From: Streptomyces albireticuli | GTDB lineage: Bacteria > Actinomycetota > Actinomycetes > Streptomycetales > Streptomycetaceae | DNA length: 64,000 nucleotides | Direction: 5' to 3' | Assembly: GCF_002192455.1 (NCBI RefSeq) | Contig: NZ_CP021744.1 | Coordinates: forward strand, 6,658,501-6,722,500 | Shown: positions 17,696-26,283 of the stretch, one piece after another | How the letters are laid out: every line of letters starts with the position of its first letter | Numbering within the stretch: position 1 is the first letter of the stretch | Made by a program: the position numbers and the translations under genes | Notes under the pieces: generated by a model | The model's database searches: none | What the model was told of the DNA's origin: nothing | The model's input: only the letters and a program-made list of their open reading frames with translations

Positions 17696-18742
17696 TCAGC
17701 AGGCGGCCGCCGCGCCGACGGGCGTGAGGCCCAGCTCGGCGCGGGCCTTGTCGACCATGTCCCGGGCGTGCAGCAGGCCGATCCCGCCGAGCGTGCGGTG
17801 CAGCTCGTCCAGCTCGGCGGCGGTCTCCTCGGCGGCGCGCCCCAGCCGGGCGCGGGACTTCACGAGCCCCAGCCGGGCCAGCGCGGCGCCCCGCGGCTCG
17901 TCCATGGCCAGGAACTCCTCCAGGGCGCCGGCGTAGGCCTCCTTCGCCTCCTCGTAGCGGCCCGCGCGGAAGAACACGTTGCCGCGCATCTTGTGGTTGT
18001 AGGCCAGCGCGCTGACCAGCCGCATCTCCCGGCAGGCGGCCTCGGCCTCGGACAGCAGCGCGAGCGCCGGCTCCGTCTCCCCGCGGGCGGAGCGCACATC
18101 GGCGATGCCGCGCAGCGCCCACGCGCGGCCCCGGGCGTCGTCCGCCCGCCCGGCTATCTCGGCCGCCTCCTCGAACATCGCGAGCGCGGTGTCGTACGAG
18201 CCGGTGTTGCGGTGCATCTGGGCGATGCCCTCCAGTGCCCACACCGTGTGCCGGGCCTCGCCGCGCTTGCGCGCCTCCGCCAGCAGCTTCTCGTGCAGTT
18301 CGCCGACGGCCTGGTAGTCGCCCTGGATCCGGCCGGTCTCGGCGAGCCCGGCCAGGGAGTAGCCGCGGGCCACGATGTCCCCGCCGCGCTCGGCGAGTTC
18401 GGCGGCGGTGGCGAGCCAGCGCCGGGCCAGCGCGAGGTCGCCCCGCTGCCGGGCCAGGGTGCCGCCGCTCCACACCGCCCAGGCCATCGCCCCCAGGTCG
18501 GCGGCGCGCCGGGCGGCGCGGTAGCTGTCCTTCCACGCCCGCTCGGCCTCCGCGACCCGGCCGAGCCGGCGGCTCGCCTCCGCGACGGCCAGTCCGGCGT
18601 GCGCCGACTCCAGGTCGCTCCCGCCCCGTTCGGCTCTGCGCAGCTGCTCGGTGGCCTTCGCCAGCACCTCCTCCAGCGACGCGTTCACGGAGAGGTCGCC
18701 CAGGGAGCCCCGGTATTCGGGTGCGAAAGCCTTGCCGTACAT
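17696..18742 (-). CDS. Tetratricopeptide-repeat protein
   Basis: A 348-residue soluble protein made of about eight TPR-like helix pairs (for example DLALARRWLATAAELAERGG, SYDTALAMFEEAAEIAG, RYEEAKEAYAGALEEF). No enzymatic motif, signal peptide or DNA-binding domain is visible, so a scaffold or partner-binding role is likely. The ATG at 18742 follows GAGGCAGG. It precedes the polyprenyl synthase gene in the same direction, and the two may form one transcript. The functional link to prenyl synthesis is suggested only by position. Confidence 0.8.
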   Translation of the reverse strand: MYGKAFAPEYRGSLGDLSVNASLEEVLAKATEQLRRAERGGSDLESAHAGLAVAEASRRLGRVAEAERAWKDSYRAARRAADLGAMAWAVWSGGTLARQRGDLALARRWLATAAELAERGGDIVARGYSLAGLAETGRIQGDYQAVGELHEKLLAEARKRGEARHTVWALEGIAQMHRNTGSYDTALAMFEEAAEIAGRADDARGRAWALRGIADVRSARGETEPALALLSEAEAACREMRLVSALAYNHKMRGNVFFRAGRYEEAKEAYAGALEEFLAMDEPRGAALARLGLVKSRARLGRAAEETAAELDELHRTLGGIGLLHARDMVDKARAELGLTPVGAAAAC

Positions 18743-19187
18743 GCCTGCCTCACTTCTGGATCCGGGGGGAGCGGGGAACGCCCACCGTTGATCAAGAAAT
18801 CTAGGCCGTGGCGGCGGGGCGGGTAATCAGCCCGGAAGCCTGTGTGGCATACATCTGAGGGCCCCGATCCGGGGTGTGACTCCTCCGCGAGGCGTACGAA
18901 CGACCCCTACCTGAGTCGGGGTTCGGTACCCCGCCCCGCACCCCCGAGCCGCTGGAACAGGGGATTCCATGGGAATTGTCAAGGGCTGAATCCAGAAATC
19001 CCTGGACCCGTCCGGGCTCGCTCCGGCTTGCCCCATGGTGTCCAAGCACCCCTTCCGGACTGGTAACTTCAAGGAGTTGATCTTGCGCGTACCGACCGTC
19101 ACCGGCGGACGCGGATCCGCGAGACGCCGTCCCCGCGTCCCGCCCATCGACACACCCCCGTTCTTGACACCTCGATAAGGATGCGAA
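18743..19187. other. 445-base non-coding gap upstream of phospholipase D
   Basis: No convincing coding sequence. It separates the divergent TPR and phospholipase D genes and must carry both promoters. ATTCC-ATG-GGAAT at 18964-18976 is a 13-base palindrome. A TTGACA on the minus strand overlaps just downstream of it (18976-18981), a possible -35 for the TPR gene. Another TTGACA at 19164-19169 is too close to the phospholipase start to be its -35. Confidence 0.4.
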
Positions 19188-20810
19188 ATGGCTCGCCACC
19201 GGCTACGCCGTCTCAACCGCCTCGCCGGGTGCGCGGCGGCCTCGGCCGTCGCTCTCGCCGTGCTGCCCGCCGCCCCGGCCGTCGCCGACTCCGGCTCCCC
19301 GACCCCGCACCTGGACGCCGTCGAGAAGACGCTGCGTCAGGTCTCGCCCGGTCTCGAAGGGAGCGTGTGGGAGCGCACCGCGGGCAACAAGCTCGACGCC
19401 TCCGCCGGTGACCCCGCCGACTGGCTGCTCCAGACCCCCGGCTGCTGGGGCGACGACAAGTGCGCCGACCGCCCCGGCACCAAGCGGCTGCTCGCCAAGA
19501 TGACCGAGAACATCTCCAAGGCACAGCGCACCGTCGACATATCCACGCTGGCGCCCTTCCCCAACGGCGCGTTCCAGGACGCGATCGTGGCCGGCCTCAA
19601 GTCCTCGGCGGAGTCCGGGAACAAGCTGAAGGTCCGCGTCCTCGTCGGCGCCGCGCCGGTCTACCACGCGACGGTGCTGCCTTCGAAGTACCGCGACGAG
19701 CTCGTGTCCAAGCTCGGCAAGGCCGCCGGCAACGTCACCCTGAACGTCGCCTCGATGACCACGTCGAAGACCGCCTTCTCGTGGAACCACTCGAAGCTCC
19801 TCGTCGTCGACGGCCAGTCGGCGATCACCGGCGGCATCAACAGCTGGAAGGACGACTACCTCGACACCGCGCACCCGGTGTCGGACGTCGACCTCGCCCT
19901 GACCGGCCCCGCCGCCGGCTCCGCGGGCAAGTACCTCGACACGCTCTGGTCCTGGACGTGCGAGAACAAGAGCAACATCGCGAGCGTCTGGTTCGCGTCC
20001 TCCAACGGCGCCGGCTGCATGCCGGCCATGGAGAAGGAGGCGAACGCCGGCGCGGCCAAGCCCACCGGTGACGTCCCCGTGATCGCCGTCGGCGGCCTCG
20101 GCGTCGGCATCAAGGACAGCGACCCGTCCTCCTCCTTCCGTCCGACGCTGCCCACCGCGTCCGACACCAAGTGCGTCGTCGGCCTGCCCGACCGCACCAA
20201 CGCCGACCGCGACTACGACACGGTCAACCCCGAGGAGAGCGCCCTGCGCGCGCTGGTCGCCAGCGCGAGCAGCCACATCGAGATCTCCCAGCAGGACCTC
20301 AACGCGACCTGCCCGCCGCTGCCCCGCTACGACGTGCGCCTCTACGACGCCCTCGCCGCGAAGATGGCCGCCGGCGTCAAGGTCCGCATCGTCGTCAGCG
20401 ACCCGGCCAACCGCGGCGCGGTCGGCAGCGGCGGCTACTCGCAGATCAAGTCCCTGAACGAGGTCAGCGACCTGCTCCGCAACCGCCTCGCCCTGCTGAC
20501 CGGTGACCAGGGTTCCGCGAAGACGGCCATGTGCTCCAACCTCCAGCTGGCGACCTTCCGCAGCTCCGCGAACCCGAAGTGGGCCGACGGCCACCCCTAC
20601 GCCCAGCACCACAAGCTGGTCTCCGTGGACGGCTCCGCCTTCTACGTCGGCTCGAAGAACCTCTACCCGTCGTGGCTCCAGGACTTCGGCTACATGGTGG
20701 AGAGCCCGGACGCGGCCAAGCAGCTCGACGCCAAGCTGCTGGCACCGCAGTGGCAGTACTCGCAGGCCACCGCCACCTTCGACTACGCGCGCGGCGTCTG
20801 CCAGGGCTGA
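19188..20810 (+). CDS. pld: Secreted phospholipase D
   Basis: A 540-residue exported enzyme that hydrolyses or transphosphatidylates phospholipid head groups. The signal peptide ends near residue 34 (AVADSG). The mature start and the following HLDAVEKTLRQVSPGLEG match the well-studied Streptomyces PLD enzymes. Two HKD motifs are present: HSKLLVVDG about residue 202 and HHKLVSVDG about residue 474, each followed by the Gly-Gly/Gly-Ser pair. The ATG at 19188 has AAGGA about 7 bases upstream. Full length, no defects. The gene ends in a strong hairpin shared with the convergent serine hydrolase. Confidence 0.95.
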   Translation: MARHRLRRLNRLAGCAAASAVALAVLPAAPAVADSGSPTPHLDAVEKTLRQVSPGLEGSVWERTAGNKLDASAGDPADWLLQTPGCWGDDKCADRPGTKRLLAKMTENISKAQRTVDISTLAPFPNGAFQDAIVAGLKSSAESGNKLKVRVLVGAAPVYHATVLPSKYRDELVSKLGKAAGNVTLNVASMTTSKTAFSWNHSKLLVVDGQSAITGGINSWKDDYLDTAHPVSDVDLALTGPAAGSAGKYLDTLWSWTCENKSNIASVWFASSNGAGCMPAMEKEANAGAAKPTGDVPVIAVGGLGVGIKDSDPSSSFRPTLPTASDTKCVVGLPDRTNADRDYDTVNPEESALRALVASASSHIEISQQDLNATCPPLPRYDVRLYDALAAKMAAGVKVRIVVSDPANRGAVGSGGYSQIKSLNEVSDLLRNRLALLTGDQGSAKTAMCSNLQLATFRSSANPKWADGHPYAQHHKLVSVDGSAFYVGSKNLYPSWLQDFGYMVESPDAAKQLDAKLLAPQWQYSQATATFDYARGVCQG

Positions 20811-20829
20811 CCAGGCCCCCGTATGTACG

Positions 20830-20873
20830 ACGGCTCCCGCCGGAGGTCCCCAGGGACGTCCGGCGGGAGCCGT
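20830..20873. terminator. Bidirectional hairpin terminator
   Basis: A perfect 15-bp stem (ACGGCTCCCGCCGGA at 20830-20844 with its complement at 20859-20873) and a 14-base loop lie between the convergent phospholipase D and serine hydrolase genes. Confidence 0.85.
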
Positions 20874-20900
20874 CACGCGTTCCCGGCCGGTCCGGCCGGA

Positions 20901-22112
20901 TCAGCGCAGGTCGGTCAGGGCCGCCAGGGCCGTCACCGGGCCGGGTGCGGCGGAGGGCCGGGCCTCCGTACCGCAGTACTCGGCCTCGACCAGGGCGTCG
21001 AGGTCACCGGTCCAGTCGCCGTTGAGGTTGAAGGCGCTGGTGTGACGGCCGTCCGCCGAGGACGTCGCGAGGGTGGTGGAGCCGTGGATGCCACCGGAGT
21101 GCATCCAGACGTCCGTCCCGCAGGACAGCGTCACCTTGGAGACGCCGAGGCCGTAGCCGCCGGGGCCCGCGCTCCCGACGGGCACCACGGTGAGCAGCTC
21201 GCGCTGCTGGGCGCGCGGCAGCAGCTCGCCGCCGAGCAGCGCGCGGTAGAACCGGTTGAGGTCGCCGGCGGTGGAGATGATCTCGCCCGCCGCGCCGCCC
21301 CAGGAGGGGTTGAGCTCGGTGGTGTCGTAGATCTTGGCGTCGGGCGTGTCCTCCAGCTTGCTGTAGCCGCGGCCGTGCGGGCCGGGCAGCCCGGACGAGG
21401 TGCCGGGCAGGGTGGTGGCGCGCAGGCCCAGCGGCTTGATCACCCGCCGCTCGATCTCCTGGGCGTAGGAGCGGCCCGAGACCTTCTCCACGATCATCCC
21501 GGCGAGGACGTAGTTGGTGTTGGAGTAGCCCCAGGCCTTGCCCGGCCGGAACGTGGGCGCGTGGGCGGTGGCGATGCCGACCAGCTGCCGGGGCGTGTAG
21601 GTGTCGTAGCGGTGCTCGGGGAAGCCGGTGGTGATCGTCTTCCGGAACTCCGGGTCGTCGGTGTAGTTGTAGATGCCGCTGGTGTGGTTGAGCAGCTGCC
21701 GGACGGTGATCAGCCGGCCGTCGTGGCCGTTGCCCCGGACGGTGCCGGGCAGCCAGTCGTCGACCTTGTCGTCCAGGTCGATTCTGCCCTCGGCCTCCTG
21801 CTGGAGCAGGACGACGGAGACGAACGCCTTGGTGACGCTGCCGATCCGGAAGCGGTCCTGGTCCTGCCGCGGCCGCTGCGTGGTGAGGTCCGCGACCCCG
21901 GAGGCGGCCTTCCAGACCCCGGAGCCGTCCCGGGCCTGCCCCAGGACCCCGGGGATGCCCGCCTTCACCTGGGCCTCCATGGCGGCCCGGGTGGCCGCGT
22001 GCGGGTCGTGGCCGCCCGCGGCGGCCGAGGCGGGGACGGTGAGGACCCCCGCGGTCACCGCGGCCGTGGCCAGCGCCCCCACCAGTGCCCTGCGTACCGT
22101 ACGTATGCTCAT
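20901..22112 (-). CDS. Secreted serine hydrolase (class C beta-lactamase / D-Ala-D-Ala carboxypeptidase family)
   Basis: A 403-residue exported protein with a penicillin-binding-like fold. The signal peptide runs to about residue 31 (ASAAAGG). Active-site motifs in order are SVTK (SxxK), YSN (in GYSNTNYVLAG) and HSGG (KTG equivalent), as in Streptomyces R61-type carboxypeptidases and esterase-like relatives. The ATG at 22112 follows AAGGAG. It is likely active on peptidoglycan stems or small esters and amides; resistance to beta-lactams cannot be inferred. A palindrome over the probable promoter (22231-22249) suggests repression by a dimeric regulator. Confidence 0.88.
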   Translation of the reverse strand: MSIRTVRRALVGALATAAVTAGVLTVPASAAAGGHDPHAATRAAMEAQVKAGIPGVLGQARDGSGVWKAASGVADLTTQRPRQDQDRFRIGSVTKAFVSVVLLQQEAEGRIDLDDKVDDWLPGTVRGNGHDGRLITVRQLLNHTSGIYNYTDDPEFRKTITTGFPEHRYDTYTPRQLVGIATAHAPTFRPGKAWGYSNTNYVLAGMIVEKVSGRSYAQEIERRVIKPLGLRATTLPGTSSGLPGPHGRGYSKLEDTPDAKIYDTTELNPSWGGAAGEIISTAGDLNRFYRALLGGELLPRAQQRELLTVVPVGSAGPGGYGLGVSKVTLSCGTDVWMHSGGIHGSTTLATSSADGRHTSAFNLNGDWTGDLDALVEAEYCGTEARPSAAPGPVTALAALTDLR

Positions 22113-22149
22113 GCGTTCCCGCTCCTTCTTCCCGTGTGCGTTCGGTGTG

Positions 22150-22187
22150 GTGCTGTGCGGTTGTGCGGTGCTGTGCGGTGCTGTGCG
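22150..22187. repeat. Tandem GTGCTGTGCG repeats in the serine hydrolase leader
   Basis: GTGCTGTGCG occurs at 22150-22159, 22168-22177 and 22178-22187, with an 8-base partial copy between the first two. They lie about 40 bases upstream of the serine hydrolase start, in its untranslated leader. Confidence 0.75.
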
Positions 22188-22230
22188 GTTCCTTGTGTCC
22201 GGTCGGAGGTGTACACGGGGCAGGACTCCG

Positions 22231-22249
22231 TCAACGGTCGTACCGTTGA
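22231..22249 (-). promoter_or_regulatory. 19-bp palindromic operator over a -35 box
   Basis: TCAACGGT and ACCGTTGA flank a three-base centre. On the minus strand the right arm runs into TTGACG, a likely -35 of the serine hydrolase promoter. A repressor bound here would block that promoter. Confidence 0.5.
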
Positions 22250-22332
22250 GCGGAATTGACCGGGCGGGGTCCGGATCCGGCCAGGGGGCCGCGAGGGGCC
22301 GGCGGCCCGCCCGGGGTCGGAGTGGCACCGAA

Positions 22333-22368
22333 GGAACAGGGTTGTTCCACTCGAAATCCGGCTAAAAT
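22333..22368 (+). promoter_or_regulatory. Possible promoter/operator of the MDMPI gene
   Basis: GGAACA-GGGT-TGTTCC (22333-22348) is an inverted repeat. TAAAAT at 22363-22368 is a good -10 match, 41 bases before the ATG at 22409. The -35 candidate TTGTTC overlaps the repeat, with a short 15-base spacer. Confidence 0.4.
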
Positions 22369-22408
22369 GGACAGTTGGTCGCGCGCGCTGTGCGAGGGGG
22401 TGAGCCCG

Positions 22409-23083
22409 ATGGACACCGACGAGATCTGGCAGGCGACCGACACCGAGCGGCTGGGCCTCGCCGACCTGCTGGACGAGCTCTCCGACGAGGAGTGGGAGCG
22501 GCCCTCCCTGTGCGAGGGCTGGCGGGTCCGCGACGTCGCCGCGCACCTCGCCCTGTCCCGCACCGGCCCCGGGGCCGTGCTGATCGGCCTCCTGCGGGCC
22601 CGCGGCAGCCTCGACCGCATGGTGCGCGACACGGCCCGCCGCTACGCCGCCCACCGCCCCGCGGCGGCGCTGGCCGCCGAGCTGCGCGGGTTGGCCGGAT
22701 CACGCCGCCACGCCGTGGGCACGACCCCTCTGGAGCCCCTCGTCGACCTCCTGGTGCACGGCCAGGACATCGCGCTGCCGCTCGGCCGCCCCCGGGAGAT
22801 GCCGCCGCCGGCGGCCGCGGCCGCCGCCACCCGCGTCTGGACCATGGGCTTCCCCTTCCACGCCCGCAAGCGCCTGCACGGCCTGCGCTTCGCCGCCACG
22901 GACGCCGTGTGGGTGGCCGGGGAGGGCCGGGACGTCGAAGGGCCCATCGCCGCGATCCTGCTGGCCCTCACCGGCCGCCCGGCCGGCCTCGACCGGCTCA
23001 CCGGAGCGGGCGCGGCCGAGCTCCGCCACCGCGTCGGCCCGGCCCCGGCGCCCGGCCGCGCGACCCGCCGGGCGGTGCCTTGA
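22409..23083 (+). CDS. Mycothiol-dependent maleylpyruvate isomerase-like (DinB-fold) protein
   Basis: A 224-residue protein of the MDMPI/DinB four-helix metal-binding group. The N-terminal LLDELSDEEWERPSLCEGWRV and the following DVAAHLAL give the characteristic pattern of metal-ligand His residues; a later His is in LLVHGQDIALPLG. Such enzymes use mycothiol to conjugate or isomerise substrates. The ATG at 22409 has GAGGGGG eight bases upstream, which decides it over earlier in-frame codons. It stands alone; the substrate is unknown. Confidence 0.82.
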   Translation: MDTDEIWQATDTERLGLADLLDELSDEEWERPSLCEGWRVRDVAAHLALSRTGPGAVLIGLLRARGSLDRMVRDTARRYAAHRPAAALAAELRGLAGSRRHAVGTTPLEPLVDLLVHGQDIALPLGRPREMPPPAAAAAATRVWTMGFPFHARKRLHGLRFAATDAVWVAGEGRDVEGPIAAILLALTGRPAGLDRLTGAGAAELRHRVGPAPAPGRATRRAVP

Positions 23084-23340
23084 CCGGCGCCTTGACCCGG
23101 GGGGCCACGATCGGCTGAACCCGCACCCCGGGCCCCGCCCCGGCGGTGACCGTCAGGTATAACTCCCTCACGCATCGTCCCTGCTCACGGGCGGGGACCG
23201 GCGTCCCCGAGGAGCGGGTCCGCGGCGCGTGTAGCTTTGCCGTACAGCCGCGCCGAGGACATCCGCGCGGCGCGCATTCGTCACCTTCGCGTGTACTGCC
23301 GTGCCGGTACCGCCCTACCGATACAAAGGACGCCCCACCG

Positions 23341-24135
23341 ATGCCGTACGTGCGCCACTGGTTGCGCAATTCCATTCTGCTGTTCGCGGTCGCGATCGCG
23401 CTGGGAATGGTCGCCGCGCACACCCAACTGATCCAGCCGCACGACCTCCGGCTGGACCGCACGATCCAGATCCACACCCGCGCCGAGTGGCTGAACCACG
23501 TGATGGAAGGGGTCAGCTATCTGGCCTCGCCGGTGGCGGGCGTCATCATCCTCGCGATCTGGAGCGGCTGGCTGCTGTTCGTCCGCCGCCGGCCGACGAA
23601 GGCGGCCGCGACCTTCCTCGTGGTCGCGGTCGGCTGGAACAGCACACAGATCGCGAAGGCTGTCGTGGCCCGTCCCCGGCCGCCGCGGGAGTTCATGCTC
23701 GACCCCGAGATCGGCTCCAACAGCTTCCCCAGCGGGCACACGGCCTTCACCGTCTCCGTCGTCATCGCGGCGTACTTCCTCCTCCGCGAGAGCCGGCACC
23801 GGCGGACCGTCCTCGTCTGCGGCGTCCTCGCCGTGCTGCTGGTCGCCTTCTCCCGGATGTACGTCGGCGCGCACTACCCGACCGACACCTTCGGCTCGGT
23901 GCTGATCGCCGGTTCGGCGATCACCTTCGTCACGGGTCTGTGGCACGTCTGGCTGCTGCCGAACCTGCACCGGATCCCCCTGATGGAGCGCTTCGGCCTG
24001 GAACGCGAGCGGGCCGAGCTCGCGGCGGCCGAGGCCGGCCACCACACCCACGGCTCGGTGCCGCAGAGCCGCCGCCGGCCGTCCGGCGCGCCCGCCGGCT
24101 CCGGCGGGCGGCACCGCAAGCACGCGGGCCGCTGA
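23341..24135 (+). CDS. PAP2-family membrane phosphatase
   Basis: A 264-residue integral membrane phosphatase acting on lipid phosphates such as phosphatidic acid or polyprenyl diphosphate. It has about five to six hydrophobic segments. The three signature motifs are present: KAVVARPRP (KxxxxxxRP), NSFPSGH (PSGH) and SRMYVGAHYPTD (SRxxxxxHxxxD). The C-terminal ~50 residues are basic and Ser/Arg-rich and would be cytosolic. The ATG at 23341 follows AAAGGA. The 257 bases upstream hold no gene. It is followed by a strong terminator. Confidence 0.92.
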   Translation: MPYVRHWLRNSILLFAVAIALGMVAAHTQLIQPHDLRLDRTIQIHTRAEWLNHVMEGVSYLASPVAGVIILAIWSGWLLFVRRRPTKAAATFLVVAVGWNSTQIAKAVVARPRPPREFMLDPEIGSNSFPSGHTAFTVSVVIAAYFLLRESRHRRTVLVCGVLAVLLVAFSRMYVGAHYPTDTFGSVLIAGSAITFVTGLWHVWLLPNLHRIPLMERFGLERERAELAAAEAGHHTHGSVPQSRRRPSGAPAGSGGRHRKHAGR

Positions 24136-24161
24136 CCGCGGCACCGGCGAACCGTCCGGGA

Positions 24162-24203
24162 GGGCGGGGGCGGGATCCGGCACCACGCCGGCCGCCCCCG
24201 CCC
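24162..24203 (+). terminator. Hairpin terminator after the PAP2 gene
   Basis: GGGCGGGGGCGG (24162-24173) pairs with CCGCCCCCGCCC (24192-24203), and an inner CCGGC/GCCGG pair extends the hairpin. Confidence 0.75.
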
Positions 24204-24216
24204 TTCCGTATTTCTG

Positions 24217-24226
24217 GAACCGGTTC
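24217..24226. promoter_or_regulatory. GAACCGGTTC palindrome upstream of acyl-CoA dehydrogenase
   Basis: A perfect 10-base palindrome is immediately followed by TACTGT, a possible -10, about 40 bases before the start at 24272. It would suit a TetR-type repressor of fatty-acid genes; no known site is recognised. Confidence 0.35.
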
Positions 24227-24271
24227 TACTGTGTGCGCCGTCACGGCGGCGGCGAGACCCGGGAGGGCACG

Positions 24272-25459
24272 GTGGACCTCGAGTACACCCCGGCACAGCG
24301 GCGGTTCCGCGCCGAACTGCGCGCCTACTTCGCCGAGCTGGTGCCCGGCGACGCGCACGCGCGCCACTTCGACCCCGCCGAGCAGAAGCGCTTCTACCGG
24401 GCCACCATCCGCCGGCTCGGCGCCGACGGCCGGCTCGGCGTGGGCTGGCCCGAGGAGTACGGCGGCAGCGGCATGACGCCCATGGAGCAGTTCATCTTCT
24501 TCGACGAGGCCGCGCAGGCCGGTGTGCCGCTGCCGCTCATGGCGCTCAACACCGTCGGACCCACCCTGATGCGGTTCGGCACCCCCGAGCAGAAGGCGTA
24601 CTTCCTGCCGCGCATCCTCTCGGGTGAGCTCGACTTCGCCATCGGCTACAGCGAGCCCGACGCCGGCACCGACCTGGCCTCGCTGCGCACCCGCGCGGTG
24701 CGCGACGGCGACACCTATGTCGTCAACGGCCGGAAGATCTGGACCACCAACGGGGACACGGCCGACTGGATCTGGCTGGCCGTCCGCACCGCACCCGTGG
24801 AGGAGGGTGTCCCGCCCCACCGGGGCATCAGCATCCTGCTCGTCCCCACCACCTCGCCCGGCTACTCCTGCACCCCCATCAGCACGCTCGCCTCCCACGG
24901 CACCACCGCCGGCTACTACGACGACGTCCGGGTGCCCGTCGCCGACCTCGTCGGCGAGGAGGGCGGGGGCTGGCGGCTGATCACCACCCAGCTCAACCAC
25001 GAGCGCGTGACCCTCGCCGCGCACGGCACCACCGCCATCAGCGCCCTGCGCGACGTCCAGCACTGGGCGGCGGCCACGAAGCTGGCCGACGGCCGCCGGG
25101 TCGCCGACCTCGGCTGGGTGCGCGGCCGGCTCGCCCGTACGCACGTGCGGCTCGACGCGATGAAGCTGCTCAACTGGCGCATGGTGGACGCCCTCCAGCG
25201 CGGCGAGCTCACCCCGCAGGACGCCTCGGCCGTCAAGGTCTACGGCTCCGAGGCCCGCCGCGACGCCTACGCCTGGCTCATGGAGATCCTCGCCGCCGCC
25301 GGCCCCCTCAAGGAGGGCTCGGCCGGCGCCGCCCTCCACGGCGAGCTGGAGCGCGGCTACCGCAGCGCCGTCATCTTCACCTTCGGCGGCGGCAACAACG
25401 AGATCCAGCGCGAGATCATCTCCTGGCTCGGCCTGGGCATGCCGCGGGTGCGCCGCTGA
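24272..25459 (+). CDS. Acyl-CoA dehydrogenase
   Basis: A 395-residue FAD enzyme that introduces a 2,3 double bond into acyl-CoA. The order is N-terminal helical domain (EYTPAQRRFRAELRAYF), middle beta domain with IGYSEPDAGTDLASLRT (FAD and substrate loop) and KIWTTNGDTADW, then a C-terminal helical domain ending EIQREIISWLGLGMPR. The GTG at 24272 has GGGAGGG just upstream. It is a single gene converging on the MerR gene with 13 bases between stops. The substrate is not identifiable from sequence; actinobacterial relatives include sterol side-chain enzymes. Confidence 0.93.
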   Translation: MDLEYTPAQRRFRAELRAYFAELVPGDAHARHFDPAEQKRFYRATIRRLGADGRLGVGWPEEYGGSGMTPMEQFIFFDEAAQAGVPLPLMALNTVGPTLMRFGTPEQKAYFLPRILSGELDFAIGYSEPDAGTDLASLRTRAVRDGDTYVVNGRKIWTTNGDTADWIWLAVRTAPVEEGVPPHRGISILLVPTTSPGYSCTPISTLASHGTTAGYYDDVRVPVADLVGEEGGGWRLITTQLNHERVTLAAHGTTAISALRDVQHWAAATKLADGRRVADLGWVRGRLARTHVRLDAMKLLNWRMVDALQRGELTPQDASAVKVYGSEARRDAYAWLMEILAAAGPLKEGSAGAALHGELERGYRSAVIFTFGGGNNEIQREIISWLGLGMPRVRR

Positions 25460-25472
25460 CCCGGGCCGGACG

Positions 25473-26141
25473 TCACAGCAGAACATCACCGTTCCCCTCG
25501 GGCCCCATGCGGCGCCGGACCCGGTCCTCCTGGGCCAGCCTGCGCAGGAGTTCGAGCACGGGCCCGGAGAGGGCGAGGACGATGACCGCCTGCTCGGCCA
25601 GGGCCGGGGAGTCGTCGAAGCCGGCCGCCCGCTCCAGGTCGAGGCCGGCGACCGCGTGGGCCAGCTCCGCGTAGGCGACGAGCCGGTCCGGCTGATAGCC
25701 CGCGTCGAGCCGCCGGAGCTCCCGCAGCGCCGCCGTCAGCCCCTGGACGTGCGGCGAGGAGGCGGCGACCCGCCAGTCCATGGCCGCGACGAGGGCCGCC
25801 GCGTCGGCCGCCGCGGCCGACTCGGCCGCCGCCTCCTGGTCGGCGTCCTCGGCCGGGGCCTGGGCGACCGGCACCGGCAGGGCGTAGCTGATCGCCTTGA
25901 GGGTGCCGTCGGGGCTGTCGGCCCCGTCGACCGCGGCCAGGACGTCGCGAGTGGCGGCGATCGACAGCCCGCCCAGGGTGGTCAGCGCCTTGATCAGCCG
26001 GACCCGCTGGACGTGCTCGTCCCCGTACTCGGCCAGCGTGGCGGCCGTCGCCCGGCCGGCGGGCAGCAGCCCCTGCCTGCGGAAGTACTTGATGCTGGCG
26101 ACCGGCACACCGGTCGTGCGGCTGAGCTCCGAGATCTTCAT
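25473..26141 (-). CDS. MerR-family transcriptional regulator
   Basis: A 222-residue regulator with an N-terminal MerR HTH (KISELSRTTGVPVASIKYFRRQGLLPAGR) and HVQRVRLIKALTTLGGLSI as the second helix pair. The C-terminal domain is helical and lacks the Cys pattern of metal sensors, so a small-molecule effector is more likely. It is divergent from a YhgE/Pip-type membrane protein, which is the probable target. The intergenic region carries a strong nested dyad (26215-26252). Confidence 0.92.
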   Translation of the reverse strand: MKISELSRTTGVPVASIKYFRRQGLLPAGRATAATLAEYGDEHVQRVRLIKALTTLGGLSIAATRDVLAAVDGADSPDGTLKAISYALPVPVAQAPAEDADQEAAAESAAAADAAALVAAMDWRVAASSPHVQGLTAALRELRRLDAGYQPDRLVAYAELAHAVAGLDLERAAGFDDSPALAEQAVIVLALSGPVLELLRRLAQEDRVRRRMGPEGNGDVLL

Positions 26142-26214
26142 GCGGCTTTCCTCGACTGGTGGTGCGGCCGGGCGCCTGCCGCCGGCGACCGGACACGACT
26201 GGACACCTCAACTC

Positions 26215-26252
26215 GATACTGCCACTATCTAGCACTAGATACCTCAAGTATC
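26215..26252. promoter_or_regulatory. Nested dyad, probable MerR operator
   Basis: GATACT, five bases, TATCTA, GCAC, TAGATA, five bases, AGTATC: two inverted repeats share one centre over 38 bases. On the minus strand TTGAGG directly precedes the inner dyad, placing it between -35 and -10 as in MerR-controlled promoters. Two GTTACG copies 10 bases apart (26255 and 26265) follow toward the membrane protein gene. Confidence 0.65.
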
Positions 26253-26283
26253 CAGTTACGTAGTGTTACGCACCGGAGCATTC

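Noticed and set aside
17526..18536. N-terminal extension of the polyprenyl synthase
   Set aside because: The upstream in-frame part overlaps the same-strand TPR gene in another frame and has no domain; the synthase starts naturally at 17525.
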